Shown here: positions 1 to 11,792 of the stretch, in pieces | Position numbering within the stretch: the stretch's first letter is position 1 | Layout: every line of letters starts with the position of its first letter | Assembly: GCA_963678705.1 (NCBI GenBank) | Contig: OY783209.1 | Location: 11,470,001-11,534,000 of the forward strand | Length of the DNA: 64,000 nucleotides | Reading direction: 5' to 3' | Source of the DNA: Panorpa germanica | Taxonomy: Eukaryota > Arthropoda > Insecta > Mecoptera > Panorpidae | Made by a program: the position numbers and the translations under genes | Notes under the pieces: model-generated | What the model saw: the letters and a program-made list of their open reading frames with translations, nothing else | Told to the model about the DNA's origin: nothing | The model's database searches: none

Positions 1-565
1 AAGTGTACTATATTGATAAAGTGGATTACTAGAACCTCAAATGGTCAATTATTTTTTAATAACTCATTATATGTTGGGAGATATTAACAATTAAAAAAAT
101 CATTTTGTCTCTTTAATTATTAATGCATGTGACATCACAACCGCTGCCAACCTTACAGCTCATAAATCTCTGCTATATGTATTTATATATCAAAATATCA
201 AATATTATTTACAGCTATTTCAAGGAACAATCAAATTTCAATACTATGTCTGCCTTAGCAGGGTTAAATAAAATAAAAACTTATTATTCTTTGATTTGAC
301 TTGGTTATTTGACTACCAACAGCTACAAAACATTACCACAGCACTGACCTACTCAACAAATAACTGACGTTAAAATGCATTTCACGTCATACAAATATGG
401 CCGACCATTTCTAGCGCTAAAACTACAATTCAAATTTTTAATTGCTATATCTCCGTCAATATTTAGATATTTAATAAAATAGACACGCCAATACACATTT
501 ATTAACATCAATTTCAATCAACAATAGAAAAATCGACCACTAAAAAATGAGGACACAAGCCCATT
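1..565 (-). mobile_element. Family A MITE, copy 1 (cut by window edge)
   Basis: This copy lies in reverse orientation and is cut at the window start, so one end is missing. The other end, GGACACAAGCCCATT, is intact at 551-565. It carries the AGCGCT core near 412 and the near-palindrome at 365-389. It lacks the block that other copies have around the internal GTAAGG/CCTTAC hairpin. It shares the variant CCGCTGCC with the copy at 7435, which suggests a common subfamily. No protein is encoded. Confidence 0.9.
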
Positions 566-1990
566 ATGTAGAATATAAGACTAGTACAGTTTTGAAGTAC
601 GACCACGAAACATGCAGACGTTATTTTGTGTATAATAAAAATTACCGAAAAACGAAACGCTTTATAATTTTATAGGATCGTTACATATTAGCATAATTGT
701 GGTCCTCAATAAAGTCATTGTGGTTTACTAAAGCAAAAGTGGTTTTAAAAACCTTTGGAAACAATTCACAAAAGTCCCAATTTTTCGCAGCAACAGGTAT
801 TCAAACTTGGTTATTACCAGTCCCCAAAATAAACCCATTGTAAACCATTTTTGAAAAGTTTATTACAATTTTACAATAGAGGCTTTCACTTTTGTTTTGT
901 TTACAAAGAGATTGCCAGTAGAAATAGTCGTAAAATAAAAATAAATTTGTATGTATAAAAAAAAACATTTTAAAAATAAATAAAAAGTAATTCGGAATTC
1001 CAACAAAAACAGACTTATATTTATATATCATTCTATCTCACTCTTATTCATTCAATTAAAAGCGTGGATCTGTTCAATTTGCGAGAGCGATTGATCTCTA
1101 TATTCTTGTAACTAACTCTCTCTCCACCAGTCTGAAGTTGTCGAGTTTTACTCCGCTGCTGCTGTTTACAGAATACACTACACACACACAGACATACATA
1201 AGTAGACCCCGATCTCACGTCAGTGGATACAGATACACTATGTATTATATTGAACAGAGCTCAATATACAACTCTAGACAAAATCAATGGAATGTTAAAT
1301 CAGCTGTATTTACGGTCATTTGTTTTGAGCTTTTTATCAGTTGGATTGAATTTAAATCTATTAAATTGGTAATTACTCGAATTTATTATTTGATTAATTT
1401 GTTATATAGTATAAAATAAAATTTATTTTTCAGAAATTATAGATTCTGTAAACGATATTGTGACAGTGTTCAAATTTACGTCTAATAGTATTTGCTACAT
1501 GAACTTTATTTTACTGGCTTCTTTGTGTTTAGAAATTCGTTTGAATAAAAATTTTACATAAACAATAACTTAATGTTAAACATTCAACAGAACCATTAGC
1601 AATCATTATTCATTATCAAATATGATCTGATGTAACTTGTTACTTTCTATCAGGCACGTATAAATATGTAATCAATTTATTTATCGCATTTTTTATGCAG
1701 ATTTTATAGCATAAACTTTTATAGCATAATAATAACTTGAACTAAAAACCAACGAACAATTTATATGATTTCTAGAAAACTGATAATCCCCTAAAGAAAT
1801 GTTAATTAGCGTTTCGAAAAACTTTGTGAATAAAGTTTAATTTTATTACGCGACTCTTTAGGAACGTCTCCACTAATTTAACACGAAATATTTTACCTCA
1901 ATGTGATATAAAATAGAACTTTGTTGTCATGGATATATTTGGTTATGATTCAGTTTCGATTTGCAGTAATAACAGACAAAAGTGTAAGTG
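566..1990. other. Unassigned AT-rich DNA
   Basis: No repeat partner or convincing gene was found. A more GC-balanced patch at about 1066-1260 contains a short (CA)n run at 1176-1191. The open frame through it (1138-1419) ends in low-complexity AT-rich sequence and resembles no known protein. Confidence 0.5.
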
Positions 1991-2447
1991 TTAGGGCGTC
2001 CGCAGACGGAGCGACTGATTGCAAACCTTACAATTGTGTTGTTAGTAAAAGAACGAACGTGTTTACGAGTGAGATAAAACACACGCCACGAACGTAACTA
2101 AACTGATTTTAAACTGGTTTTGAGCATATATTCAGCAACTAGATTTCTCGGTCGCAGGGCACTGTTGGTTTCATCAACAGAGATGTTTACGAATACTATT
2201 GAAAAGTATTTAAATATATACATACAATCAAATATAACACAAAAGAATCCCCGGTTTTGCTATTGTTAAAAATTCTATAGGGTCACGACATGGCTCGTGC
2301 TCGTTTTCGTTGAAAACTTTGTTTGCAATCAGTCGACTCCTATGCCTTTCCTCGTGTTTTATCTCACAACATAGTTTTAATCACATTCGCTTCATGCAGA
2401 TTCGGGCTAAGGTTTGCAACCAGTCGCATCGTGTGCGGAGGGCCTTA
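1991..2447. mobile_element. Family E MITE, copy 1 (PIF/Harbinger-like)
   Basis: A complete ~451 bp element (1994-2444) is flanked on both sides by TTA (1991-1993 and 2445-2447). The ends are inverted relative to each other: GGGCGTCCGCAGACGG on the left and the complement of GTGTGCGGAGGGCC on the right. Both are followed inward by the shared GCGACTGRTTGCAAACCTTA block. A second, internal copy of the end motif (TTTGCAATCAGTCGACTCC) lies near 2320. A 3-bp TWA duplication with GG-starting inverted repeats is characteristic of PIF/Harbinger elements. There is no transposase. Confidence 0.75.
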
Positions 2448-3094
2448 CTCATCTTGTTTAATCTTCTCTAAAATCTAGTCAAACATATATGTATAATCTT
2501 TCGAGTTCGTAGCTTAGAAAAGGTGAATAGCCACTGTTTTAATGTTTAGTTTAATATTTATACGACAAAGATAAGTCTGTCAATGTGCGCGACTAGTTCT
2601 AAAAGGAGATGTTTCAAAAAATATTGCACCAGTGACAACGGTCTTGAAGGTGTTATCTTGATCCGCCCAAAACATTTTTGTTACGTACCAAATTAAGTAC
2701 GTACGTACAACATTTAAATAGTACCATCACTATATCAAACAGTGAATTTAATTTCAATTTAAAATGCTCGCAGCATTTTAATTATTAAATGGTAAACATA
2801 AAAACGTGGGGTAAATAAACGAGAGTAGGGGAATTTTGTTCTAGTTACGTTTTAATGGAATTTCAAATGTATTTATTGTAAGATCTTGCATGCACGACAC
2901 ACTCGTAAAACTCATTGCTTCATAACTTTCTTGTTTTTATTCAATTTACTGACCCACTAACCTACTGAAGGAAAAGTATAACAGTAGCGTAATATCAAAT
3001 ATATTAGTTTACCCCATCTGTTAGTAGTATCACAAACTAAGTGTTGACTTTATAATTGTGTTTTTTACTTATATTTGAATGAGATATTGATTGA
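2448..3094. other. Unassigned AT-rich DNA
   Basis: No gene and no repeat partner within the window was seen. Confidence 0.5.
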
Positions 3095-3708
3095 GTCTTA
3101 ATTTCTATAAAAGTGTACTATATATTGATAAAGTGGGTTACTAGAACCTCAAATGTTCAATTATTTTTTAAGAACTCCTTATATTTCAGAAGATATTAAC
3201 AATTAAAAAAGTCATTTTGTCTCTTTAATTATTAAAGGGATTAGACATTCCAAGTGCATGTGACATCACAATCCTTGTGTAAGGTTATCAACCTTACAGC
3301 TCATAAATCTCTGCTATATGTATTCATATATCAAAATACCAAATATTCTTTACAGCTTTACAGCCAAGGAACAATCAAATTTCAATATTATGTCTGCCTT
3401 AGCAGGGTTAAATAAAATAAAAACTTTTTATTCTTTGACTTGACTTGATTATTTCGACTACCAACAGCTACAGAACATTACCACAGCACTGACCTACTCA
3501 ACAAATAACTGACGTTAAAATGCATTTCACGTCATAAAAATATGGTCGACCATTTCTAGCGCTAGAACTACAATTCAAACTTTTAATTGCTATATTTTCG
3601 TCAATATTTAGATATTTAATAAAATAGACACGCCAATACACATTTATTCACATCAATATCAATCAACAATTGAAAGATCGACCACTAAAAATTGAGGACA
3701 CAAGCATT
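3095..3708 (-). mobile_element. Family A MITE, copy 2
   Basis: A reverse-orientation copy. Both termini are damaged: the left one begins only at GTCTTAATTTCTATAAAAG, and the right one reads GAGGACACAAGCATT with the CCC lost. The internal hairpin (GTAAGGTT..AACCTTAC) and the near-palindrome at 3510-3534 are intact. It shares a TCGAAATAATC variant with the copy at 63618. Confidence 0.9.
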
Positions 3709-4437
3709 GTATGTTAACATCTTAAAAGAATGACAACTGAGACAGTGTAGTAAAACAAGTGGTTCCCAATTAGTGCTTCTGTAACTTTGGTGTTCGTAGT
3801 ATTAGCTACGAAGTTATTTAAATTAAGAATTTTTTCTAACAAAGATATTGATTATTTGAATACAGTTTTTAAATCGGATTACCGACCTGTAGGACTCAAA
3901 TGGTTCTGGAATCTGTGACAAAATTACAGTGGAATGTGTCAGTTTTACGACATCCTGTTATATTTTCTATTCGTCTTAAACAAGATATGTTCCCAACTTG
4001 CACCACTTTCACACCAACTGGTTCATTTATTACTGTGAAATCAATTCACTACTTTTAATATTTATAAGCTATTTATAAAATTGGCGGCAATTTCAAACAC
4101 GTGTTGTAATATCTCGTGTAATACATTATCTCAAATTTAATTAAAAGGAATAATAAGTGCATTCGATTTATGAGTCATCTGTTTTATAGCAAATGCGTCC
4201 TTCAAATAGTAATATTTATGATTTATACATATATTTAATAAATATTAAATTTCAATAAAAAATAATTAATAAATTGTAATCAATATGCCAACACGTCCAT
4301 ATTACAAAAACACTTATATAATATAACGTAGTCAGTTTTAAACAAAGTAGAAACATTAAAATGGACTTTCCAAAACATTTCCGGGACAGAGAGCTAATAA
4401 AACTAAAATAACGGTTGTATAACAATAGGCGAGGGTG
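3709..4437. other. Unassigned AT-rich DNA
   Basis: No gene or repeat was recognised. Confidence 0.5.
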
Positions 4438-4640
4438 TCAGTGGGGAGGTACATGAGGGATTACTGGTTGAGGAACCGACAACGGGCTTGTGGGAGGAGA
4501 GGAGGGAGGAACAGCAACAGCCACCAGTGAGGATTCAGTCCATTCCAGTAACAACCCGTGGCAACTCATTCCACTGCCTCCAGCAGAACGCCAGAACGGC
4601 AAATCGCTCTGCGATGGTTTTGCTATGGGAATTTTATCTA
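4438..4640 (-). CDS. Possible protein-coding exon, unrecognised
   Basis: This GC-richer island stands in very AT-rich surroundings. On the minus strand a frame stays open from a pyrimidine-rich acceptor-like site (TTCTATTTTCTATTTAG, with the AG at 4641-4642) to a TGA at 4438. The conceptual product of about 67 residues starts DKIPIAKPSQSDLPFW, contains RSAGGSGMSCHGLLLEWTES, and ends in a Pro/Ser/Val-rich tail (VPPSSPPTSPLSVPQPV). I do not recognise the protein. It could be a terminal exon, because no strong donor is seen, or a chance open frame in a GC-rich patch. The plus strand is also partly open here, which weakens the case. Confidence 0.25.
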
Positions 4641-4668
4641 CTAAATAGAAAATAGAATGATACACCAC

Positions 4669-7434
4669 AGCGCAAAATACATTGCGGGCATATTTACTTC
4701 GTATTCACTTTTTTTTAGTTGTTATTTTTGTTTTAAAATAATCAGTTTATATGACATATTTTTACAAGTGTCATAGCAAGTAAAAAGTACTAATTAAATT
4801 ATTCTATAATTTTGCTATCAAGATTGGATATTGTAGAACTGCTAGCTTATTAAAGGATTATAGAAATTCTGTTGTATTTTAAATAATTCAAATTCAATAT
4901 TAAAAACTCAAGAAACTGTTGAGGCCCTTTAGAAATACACATGGTGGAAATTCCAGTATTCTGATTTTCAGTCAAGATTTAATTCAATTTATCGGGAAAA
5001 TGTCACATTACTATTATGAGTCATCTATAAATTACTTCACACAAATTTCCAGTATTTTATAATCATATTTTTACGTAGCAAATAACATAACATAACCTCA
5101 ATTGATTATTGATATTAACAAGTGTTACCTTAACTGATTTAAACTATGGTAGACATATGGAGTATAGTTTTGAAGATTCGGGTATTAGTTAAAAAAAAAC
5201 ATTTTTTTAAAAGTGAAGTAAAGTTTAGGACAACAGAAAAGCATTGTTCTGTAATAAATAAATAAAATAGTTCTAATCTAATCATAAACTTTCAGAAAAA
5301 TAGTATTTATTTACATATGAGTGATTTAGATTCCATATCTATCAAATTTTGTTATCTAAACCATTGCAAGATAACAAACAGTACTAAAAATGATCGAATG
5401 ATAAATCAAAATACACAATACTAAATTTTTATTCTCTAAAATGACCACACATTCATTCCAAGTAACATCACGTTCTATTATTCACTGTTCATAAGTATGT
5501 AAATTAAAGAAATAATTGCATTATGTTTACGTAAATTATTTATTTATTAGCAAAAATTATTTTTAACTCATTATCTTTATTAGTGTTTGTTTAAAGATAT
5601 ACACTTTTTAAATATTATTAATATTTGATAAGGTTTGAATTAAATAAAACACTGACGTAAGATATAGCTCGAGTTCTTTTATGACAGAATGTGACAGTTA
5701 ATTATTTTAATTATATTGCAGTTTAATAAATACATTTAGTAACATGAATTACCACAAAATTACTAAACGAGAGTTTTCAGAATACACCATTTTCCATTTT
5801 TAAGGAATTTTTATAAAACAAAAATACCGTTAAAGTAATAAAACCTGTCAAATATTTTATAGAAATTACTGTAAAATATGATGCAAATATACACACAACT
5901 TTCTCCGCATTATTCGTAATTATTCATTATCAAATATATTTGCATTTAATTACACCACACTTGTCTTTATATTTAAAATTTATTTTTTAATAAAGTTGGC
6001 AAACGATATATCTACATACATATACATATTTAAATCTGCTTTGTAATTAAGAAAAATAATGCTGACGTACCATATTATATTTATCCTTTTAATCACTGTA
6101 ATCCAAATTGCTTAAGAACTACACTGGACACTATAAACACAATAAAAATACTCACTAATTAATTAAAAAACATGTTTTTCATTTAAAATTGATATTCACA
6201 TAATTTTATCACAAAAATAAATCTCAAGTTTATTCACCACATTTTTCTATATCACTATAAAAGAACAAATTAAACTAACAAACACTTTTAACAATTCGAT
6301 TTTAGGTTATGTTAACATAAAATAAATTTATTAAAATATATATACACTTATTTAAATAAATCTTTAATTATAGAACTTGATTTCAATTGTTTTTTTCTTT
6401 AATTAATATTAAATTTGTTATCCCGAGCGACACAACCTCCCGCTTTAAAGGTTTGTACTCGACTGAATGTGGTTGTTGGAAATCGGGCAAATGAAAGAGA
6501 AAAAAAATAGCAGACTGGCAATACGAGCTGCGTTGTATGTACACACATAGTACTTATGTATTGGTGTCCATATAAAATCTATATACGTGATTCGTGGATA
6601 ATTCCCCATGTATGTACCATATTATGACGGTATCTGTTATCTATGTATAATTTATTAGTTTAGTTAAAGATATTGTACAAAACACCTTAATGCTTTTCAT
6701 GTTTAATGACGAATCAGCTGATTAAAATACAGACGATCACATAAAAAATGTACCTGCGTATAGTTTCTGAAAGGGTCCCCTTTATTGTGTTACCTAAAAA
6801 ACCATTTATACATTCTTGATATTTACAGAGGCGCACGAAAAAATAAAGTAAACGTAGAGGCATAACTTCACAGTGAGGCAGTTATTATATTAACCGTCAT
6901 TTATTAAATTAAATAATGATTCATTTCTTCGAAATTATTTACATACGAAGTTTATTTACATAAGGATACAATCCCGATCACATTGTAGATATAGCAGAAA
7001 TATGTATATGAATAGATAGGACATAATCGGGCGCTTAAAAATCCTGTTATATTCTATGCTTTAATAAATTCTAAAAGAAAAATATAGGTTATAGTTTATA
7101 CGCCGTAAATTTGTTATCTAAATACAAATAAGCAATATTTACAATAAAGGACGATATTCTGAATAATATATACAAAGAAAATGGAACGACACAAAGCAAA
7201 TAATAAAATAGTACCTGTGGGTAACCTTGCTTATAATTAATCAGCAGATTATATTGAATTTCACAAACCGCAAATATAGAAATAACCTTGTCGGATTACG
7301 TACACCGTTACAGGTAGATTGATATCTGCTTTACGAAATAAAATATAAGAACACAGGTAATTCTAAAAATAGTTTAAACTGTAAATACAGAGTTTATTTG
7401 CAACCCTATTTAAAGAACACGATTAATATATTAC
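4669..7434. other. Long featureless AT-rich stretch
   Basis: Extremely AT-rich DNA with no frame above background and no repeat partner in the window. A short, less AT-rich patch at about 6420-6545 resembles no known gene or element. Confidence 0.5.
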
Positions 7435-7988
7435 AATGGGCTTGTGTCCTCATTTTTAGTGGTCAATTTTTCAATTGTTGATTGAATTTGATGTTAATAA
7501 ATGTGTATTGACGTGTCTATTTTATTAAATATCTAAACGTTGCCGGAGATATAGCAATTAAAAGTTTGAATTGTAGTTTTAGCGCTAGAAATGGTCGGCC
7601 ATATTTGTATGACGTGAAATGCATTTTAACGTCAGTTATTTGTTGAGTAGGTCAGTGCTGTGGTAATGTTTTGTAGCTGTTGATAGTCAAATAATCAAGC
7701 CAAGTCAAAGAATAATAAGTTTTTACTTTATTTAACCCTGTCACGGCAGACATGATATTGAAATTTTATTGTTCCTTGAAATAGCTATAATTAATATTTG
7801 ATATTTTGATATATAAATACATATATCAGAGATTTATGAGCTGTAAGGTTGGCAGCGGTTGTGATGTCACATGCATTTGGAATGTGTACAACTTTGCATC
7901 TATTAATTGAACATTTGAAGTTCTAGTAACCCACTTTATCAATATATAGTACACTTTTATAGAAATTAAGACATAGCACAAGCCCATT
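7435..7988 (+). mobile_element. Family A MITE, copy 3
   Basis: Forward copy with intact AATGGGCTTGTGTCC at the left. The right end reads TAGCACAAGCCCATT, with a small deletion of GGACA. About 80 bp before the 3' end are deleted, including the ATATAAGGAGTTATT block. The flanks (TATTAC and TGGTAT) share no direct repeat. Confidence 0.9.
7610..7634. promoter_or_regulatory. Near-palindrome with paired TGACGT/ACGTCA half-sites
   Basis: TGACGT and ACGTCA lie at the two ends of a 25-base near-palindrome centred on AAATGCATTT. The same structure recurs in most family A copies (for example 365-389 and 3510-3534). TGACGT is the half-site of CREB/ATF-type bZIP factors. Binding here is an inference. Confidence 0.35.
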
Positions 7989-8875
7989 TGGTATATTTCT
8001 TAAGGATAATAACCCGAGACAATCAGTGGCAAATAAACACCGGAATCAATATACAAGGGAGAGAAATGCGCACCGGAAGTAAAGGAAGAAAAACACACAA
8101 CACATGAAATAATACGTACACATAGAAAAATGCATACGGTGATAAATTAAATCGAAAATACGTGCACACTTGTCAGCCCCTAAATATTCAGTTTTCTAAT
8201 AAATAAAATGGAGTCTGTGACAAATTTACACTGGATATAATTTAATCTGAATGTTCGCACTCCCCCCTGTGAACGTCCTTGACCTCTTCTGTAAAAGTCA
8301 CATTATTTTCTTACACGACCATCAAATGTTAATGAACTTGGAAAAATGATTTTAATGTCACTGTGTTCAAAGTAATTTATATTTCATTTACAATTTAAAA
8401 AGATATAATTATGCTTAATAGAAAAATTGGACAAACGCAAATAAAATACTGTAAGCATTTTAAAAAATTCAGCAAAGTACAAATAAGGATACAACTTTAC
8501 AGTGAAGTACACGGCAGGTAGGTAGATGTATATTGTACAAATGTAAATATGCCAAGGGCATTTACGACGACCAAGAGAGGAGTAGTACGTGGGGCAAACG
8601 TTGCCATAGCTTTAACAGCATCGCAACGGCTGGCGCAGCGCTGAGGATTGGACAAGTAACAGCGTAGTTAATCAAATTATACGAGTACTAAACACTAATG
8701 CTCTGATATCCGGTCCTGTTGCAAGTGTAGTGAAAATTCATCATCGAAAGTAAACACTAAATCCAAAGTAAATATAAACAAACTACAAATGTAATTACTT
8801 GAGATGTTCATGTCATTTCTATTGTTAAAATAAATAAAACCAATTTTGTATTGATGCAAACATTTTTTTGTTATT
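7989..8875. other. Unassigned AT-rich DNA
   Basis: No gene was recognised. A short patch at about 8560-8660 is richer in GC (GCAACGGCTGGCGCAGCGC) and has no repeat partner here. Confidence 0.45.
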
Positions 8876-9661
8876 AAAACACTATATTTTTCGAGTCATG
8901 GTGTGTACACTGGGGCTTTCAAAAAATCTGAAAAAATTCTGGATTACTTCTTGAAGTGTCCACTACATGGTCCAGAAGTTGCCAAAGTCGAAAGTTTAAA
9001 ACCGTTGTTAATAAAAATTCACAAATAGTGAAAAACGCGGAAAAAATGGAATATTGTTAAAAAATTCATAACTTTATCTCAAACAAGTATTAAGAAAAAC
9101 GGTTGTAGACTTTTTTATCTTAGACTATAAGCTTTCGAAAGAATGTAGTGTCCTTGGCGTGGGCTCCAAAAAGTTGAATTATTTGTGTACCTGAAATTGG
9201 GGAATATTTTACGGATTCAGGCATGTCATAATAAGCGGAACGATGATTATTCGGCACAAAATAAGTTTTTACTAGTGAAAATACAAAAGATATGAAATCA
9301 TAATTAATTAGTTAATAATAATTAGTGTCAAAAAGAGAATTTGCGGTGCGCAACCGTATAATTGTCACCCATCTTGGCAAAAAACTGTAAAACAACGAAA
9401 AAAGCAAAACGCATTTACTAACATTGGAAAATATTAACGTCGTTTGTACACTGACCCTTTTGACAGAGGCAAGTTTTACTGGCTCACCTTTGCAAGTAAC
9501 CAACCTGCTAGATCCAGTCGCTGCTGGAACCTTAAGTCACTGCCACTACCTAGATTTTTTAGGGGGCATAGGTGAAGCGCGCTCTGTACTCATGAGAGAG
9601 AAATAGGAGTTCGAAATTTCAACTGTTCCTTAAAAGACCCAGTGTACACACGCAGGGTTAA
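8876..9661 (-). mobile_element. Family G piggyBac-like MITE, copy 1 (one end broken)
   Basis: The right end is CACACGCAGGG followed by TTAA (9658-9661). The rest is the reverse complement of the complete copy at 42828. The left terminus has lost the CCCTGCGTGTG block: the sequence passes from TTATTAAA directly into ACACTATATTTTTCGAG. Subterminal GTGTACACTGG motifs are present at both ends. The open frame at 9424-9606 is not conserved and looks incidental. No transposase is present. Confidence 0.75.
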
Positions 9662-10957
9662 AATTTATTTTAAACACTTGTAATACATAGATAATATTCG
9701 TTGTCACTTATCCTACGTACCCGTTTACATGCTGCTTAACGTTATACATAAGTTTAACACAAATAAAATTGTGTAAGTCTTTTCAAATTTGCATTATAAC
9801 TAATACAGGTTTATTTTTATGGTATATTGTAATACCTTTGTATAATAATTTTGCATAAGAGTTTCAAATTATAATAACAAATATTTTACTACGATTGTAT
9901 CGATGTTAAACTCGACGCCAGCGCCAGGCCAGTGTGGTGTCAGTGATAGCATAGGCTAACTGACTTATCGAGGTCATGATCACGGTTTAAACTTGTACAT
10001 AACAAAACGAATAGCGACACAAGAGTCATCTGTTTTTCACGACGGTAAACATAATAAATGTTATCAAATTGCTGTAAACAGATACTACGTATTTTGCTCT
10101 ACTTTTAAAATTATGTAAATAAAACATTTACATAATCAAATCACTGCTTTTTTATTTGTAAAAGAAAGAGTCAAAATAAGAACAACAAAAAATTAATTAG
10201 TGAACTTTGAACAGTTTCATCCTTGACATTAAATTTATGCAATTATTATTTAATTTATATTATGATTTGACTTTGTGAATACACATAACGTCAATTTGTT
10301 AATATTTGAAAACTTTAAATTAATATTCTTCATTAAAAATTGACGAAAAAGAAAATCTTTTTTAAAAACTTTACGCTAGAATACCATCTTAAATAAAATA
10401 AAGTATGTAAGTAAAAATCAAAGAAAAGTCATAAAATTGAATAACAAATAGAATATTTATGGTATTTTAACATAAATTGAATCTAAATACAAGAACACTG
10501 AAAAGCAGAGAGATCTTGTCATTTCAGATGTCATCTGAAACACCTACTTATTTATAGATAGAGGAAAAGAAATAAAAAGAATAATTTTCAATAGGTTTAG
10601 ATCACTCTCGTAAAAAATGTACACAAAGAAGAAAAATAAAAGGGACTGTTTATATGTCTGAAGGGTCATATACTTATATTTGTATTATATAATAGAGTTA
10701 CATCAGAGTAAAAGAGACAGATATAGAAAATCAATGACAACCCCACTAGACGAAATGTTAGCAGGTTGGTCGTTGATGGTCGGTGGTTCGGGCTCACAAA
10801 GAACGTTAAGTAGTAATTATAAAGAACAGTTATGAGTTCGTTATCAATGGTTTGTTGATTGACTTACCATAGCTGTTAATGATTGCAGAAAAATTAATTG
10901 TAATTTTCACTCAAACAGAATTAAAAGTAGATGTATAATTAAATGCAAATATAAATA
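9662..10957. other. Unassigned AT-rich DNA
   Basis: No gene or family match was seen. A short GC-richer patch at about 9905-9990 (CTCGACGCCAGCGCCAGGCC) stands alone. Confidence 0.45.
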
Positions 10958-10959
10958 TA

Positions 10960-11050
10960 GTGGTACCTCGGGTTACGAACACAATTTCCGAAATTTTTTG
11001 GCTCAAGTTTGATTCGTTATCTTCAAGATACAAAGTCATAAAGATGGTCT
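10960..11050. mobile_element. Possible solo end of a hAT-like element
   Basis: The sequence AGTGGTACCTCGGGTTACGA, followed by AACACAATTTCCGAAAT and a run of TACGA-like words, resembles the common animal MITE terminus CAGTGGTACCTCGG..TACGAA. No matching opposite end was found nearby. The assignment rests on memory of that motif and is weak. Confidence 0.35.
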
Positions 11051-11153
11051 TGACGCTGCCGAAATTTGTCTGCATTTCTTTAGCAGAATTGTGATTGAAA
11101 TGTAAGGAAAATATAACGTTATATGTCATGCTTAGCTTGCAATAATTATCTAC

Positions 11154-11792
11154 AATGGGCTTGTGTCCTCATTTTTTAGTGATCGATTTTTCAATTGTTG
11201 ATTGAAATTGATGTTAATAAATGTGTATTGGCGTGTCTATTTTATTAAATATCTAAATATTGACGGAGATATAGCAATTAAAAGTATGAATTGTAGTTTT
11301 AGCGCTAGAAATGGTCGACCATATTTCTTTGACGTGAAATACATTTTAATGTCAGTTATTTGTTGAGTAGGTCAGTGCTGTGGTAATGTTCTGTAGCTGT
11401 TGGTAGTCAAATAATCAAGTCAAATCAAAGAATAATAAGTTTTTAATTTATTTAACTCTGCTTCGGCAGACATAATATTGAAATTTGATTGTTACTTGAA
11501 ATAGCTGTAAATAATATTTGATATTTTGATATATAAATACATATAACAAAGATTTATGGGCTGTAAGGTTGGTAGCCTTACACAAGGATTGTGATGTCAC
11601 ATGCACTTGGAATGTGTACAACGATGAATCCCTTTAATAATTAAAGAGAAAAAATGACTTTTTTAATTGTTAATATCTCTTAACATATAAGGAGTTATTA
11701 AAAAATAATTGAACATTTGAGGTTCTAGTAACCCACTTTATCAATATATAGTAAAATTTTATAGAAATTAAGACATAGGACACAAGCCCATT
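11154..11792 (+). mobile_element. Family A MITE, copy 4 (complete)
   Basis: A complete 639 bp element with perfect 15-16 bp terminal inverted repeats, AATGGGCTTGTGTCCT and AGGACACAAGCCCATT. Inward come a TTAGTGATCG block, the AGCGCT core (~11298), a mutated near-palindrome (~11329), a GTAAGGTT..CCTTAC hairpin near 11562, and an AT-rich 3' third. The flanks CTAC and GGAA show no target duplication. There is no coding capacity. The transposase source is unknown. Confidence 0.93.

Noticed and set aside
9424-9606. 60-residue frame within the piggyBac-like element at 8.9-9.7 kb
   Set aside because: Not preserved in the complete family G copy at 42.8 kb, and no transposase motif.
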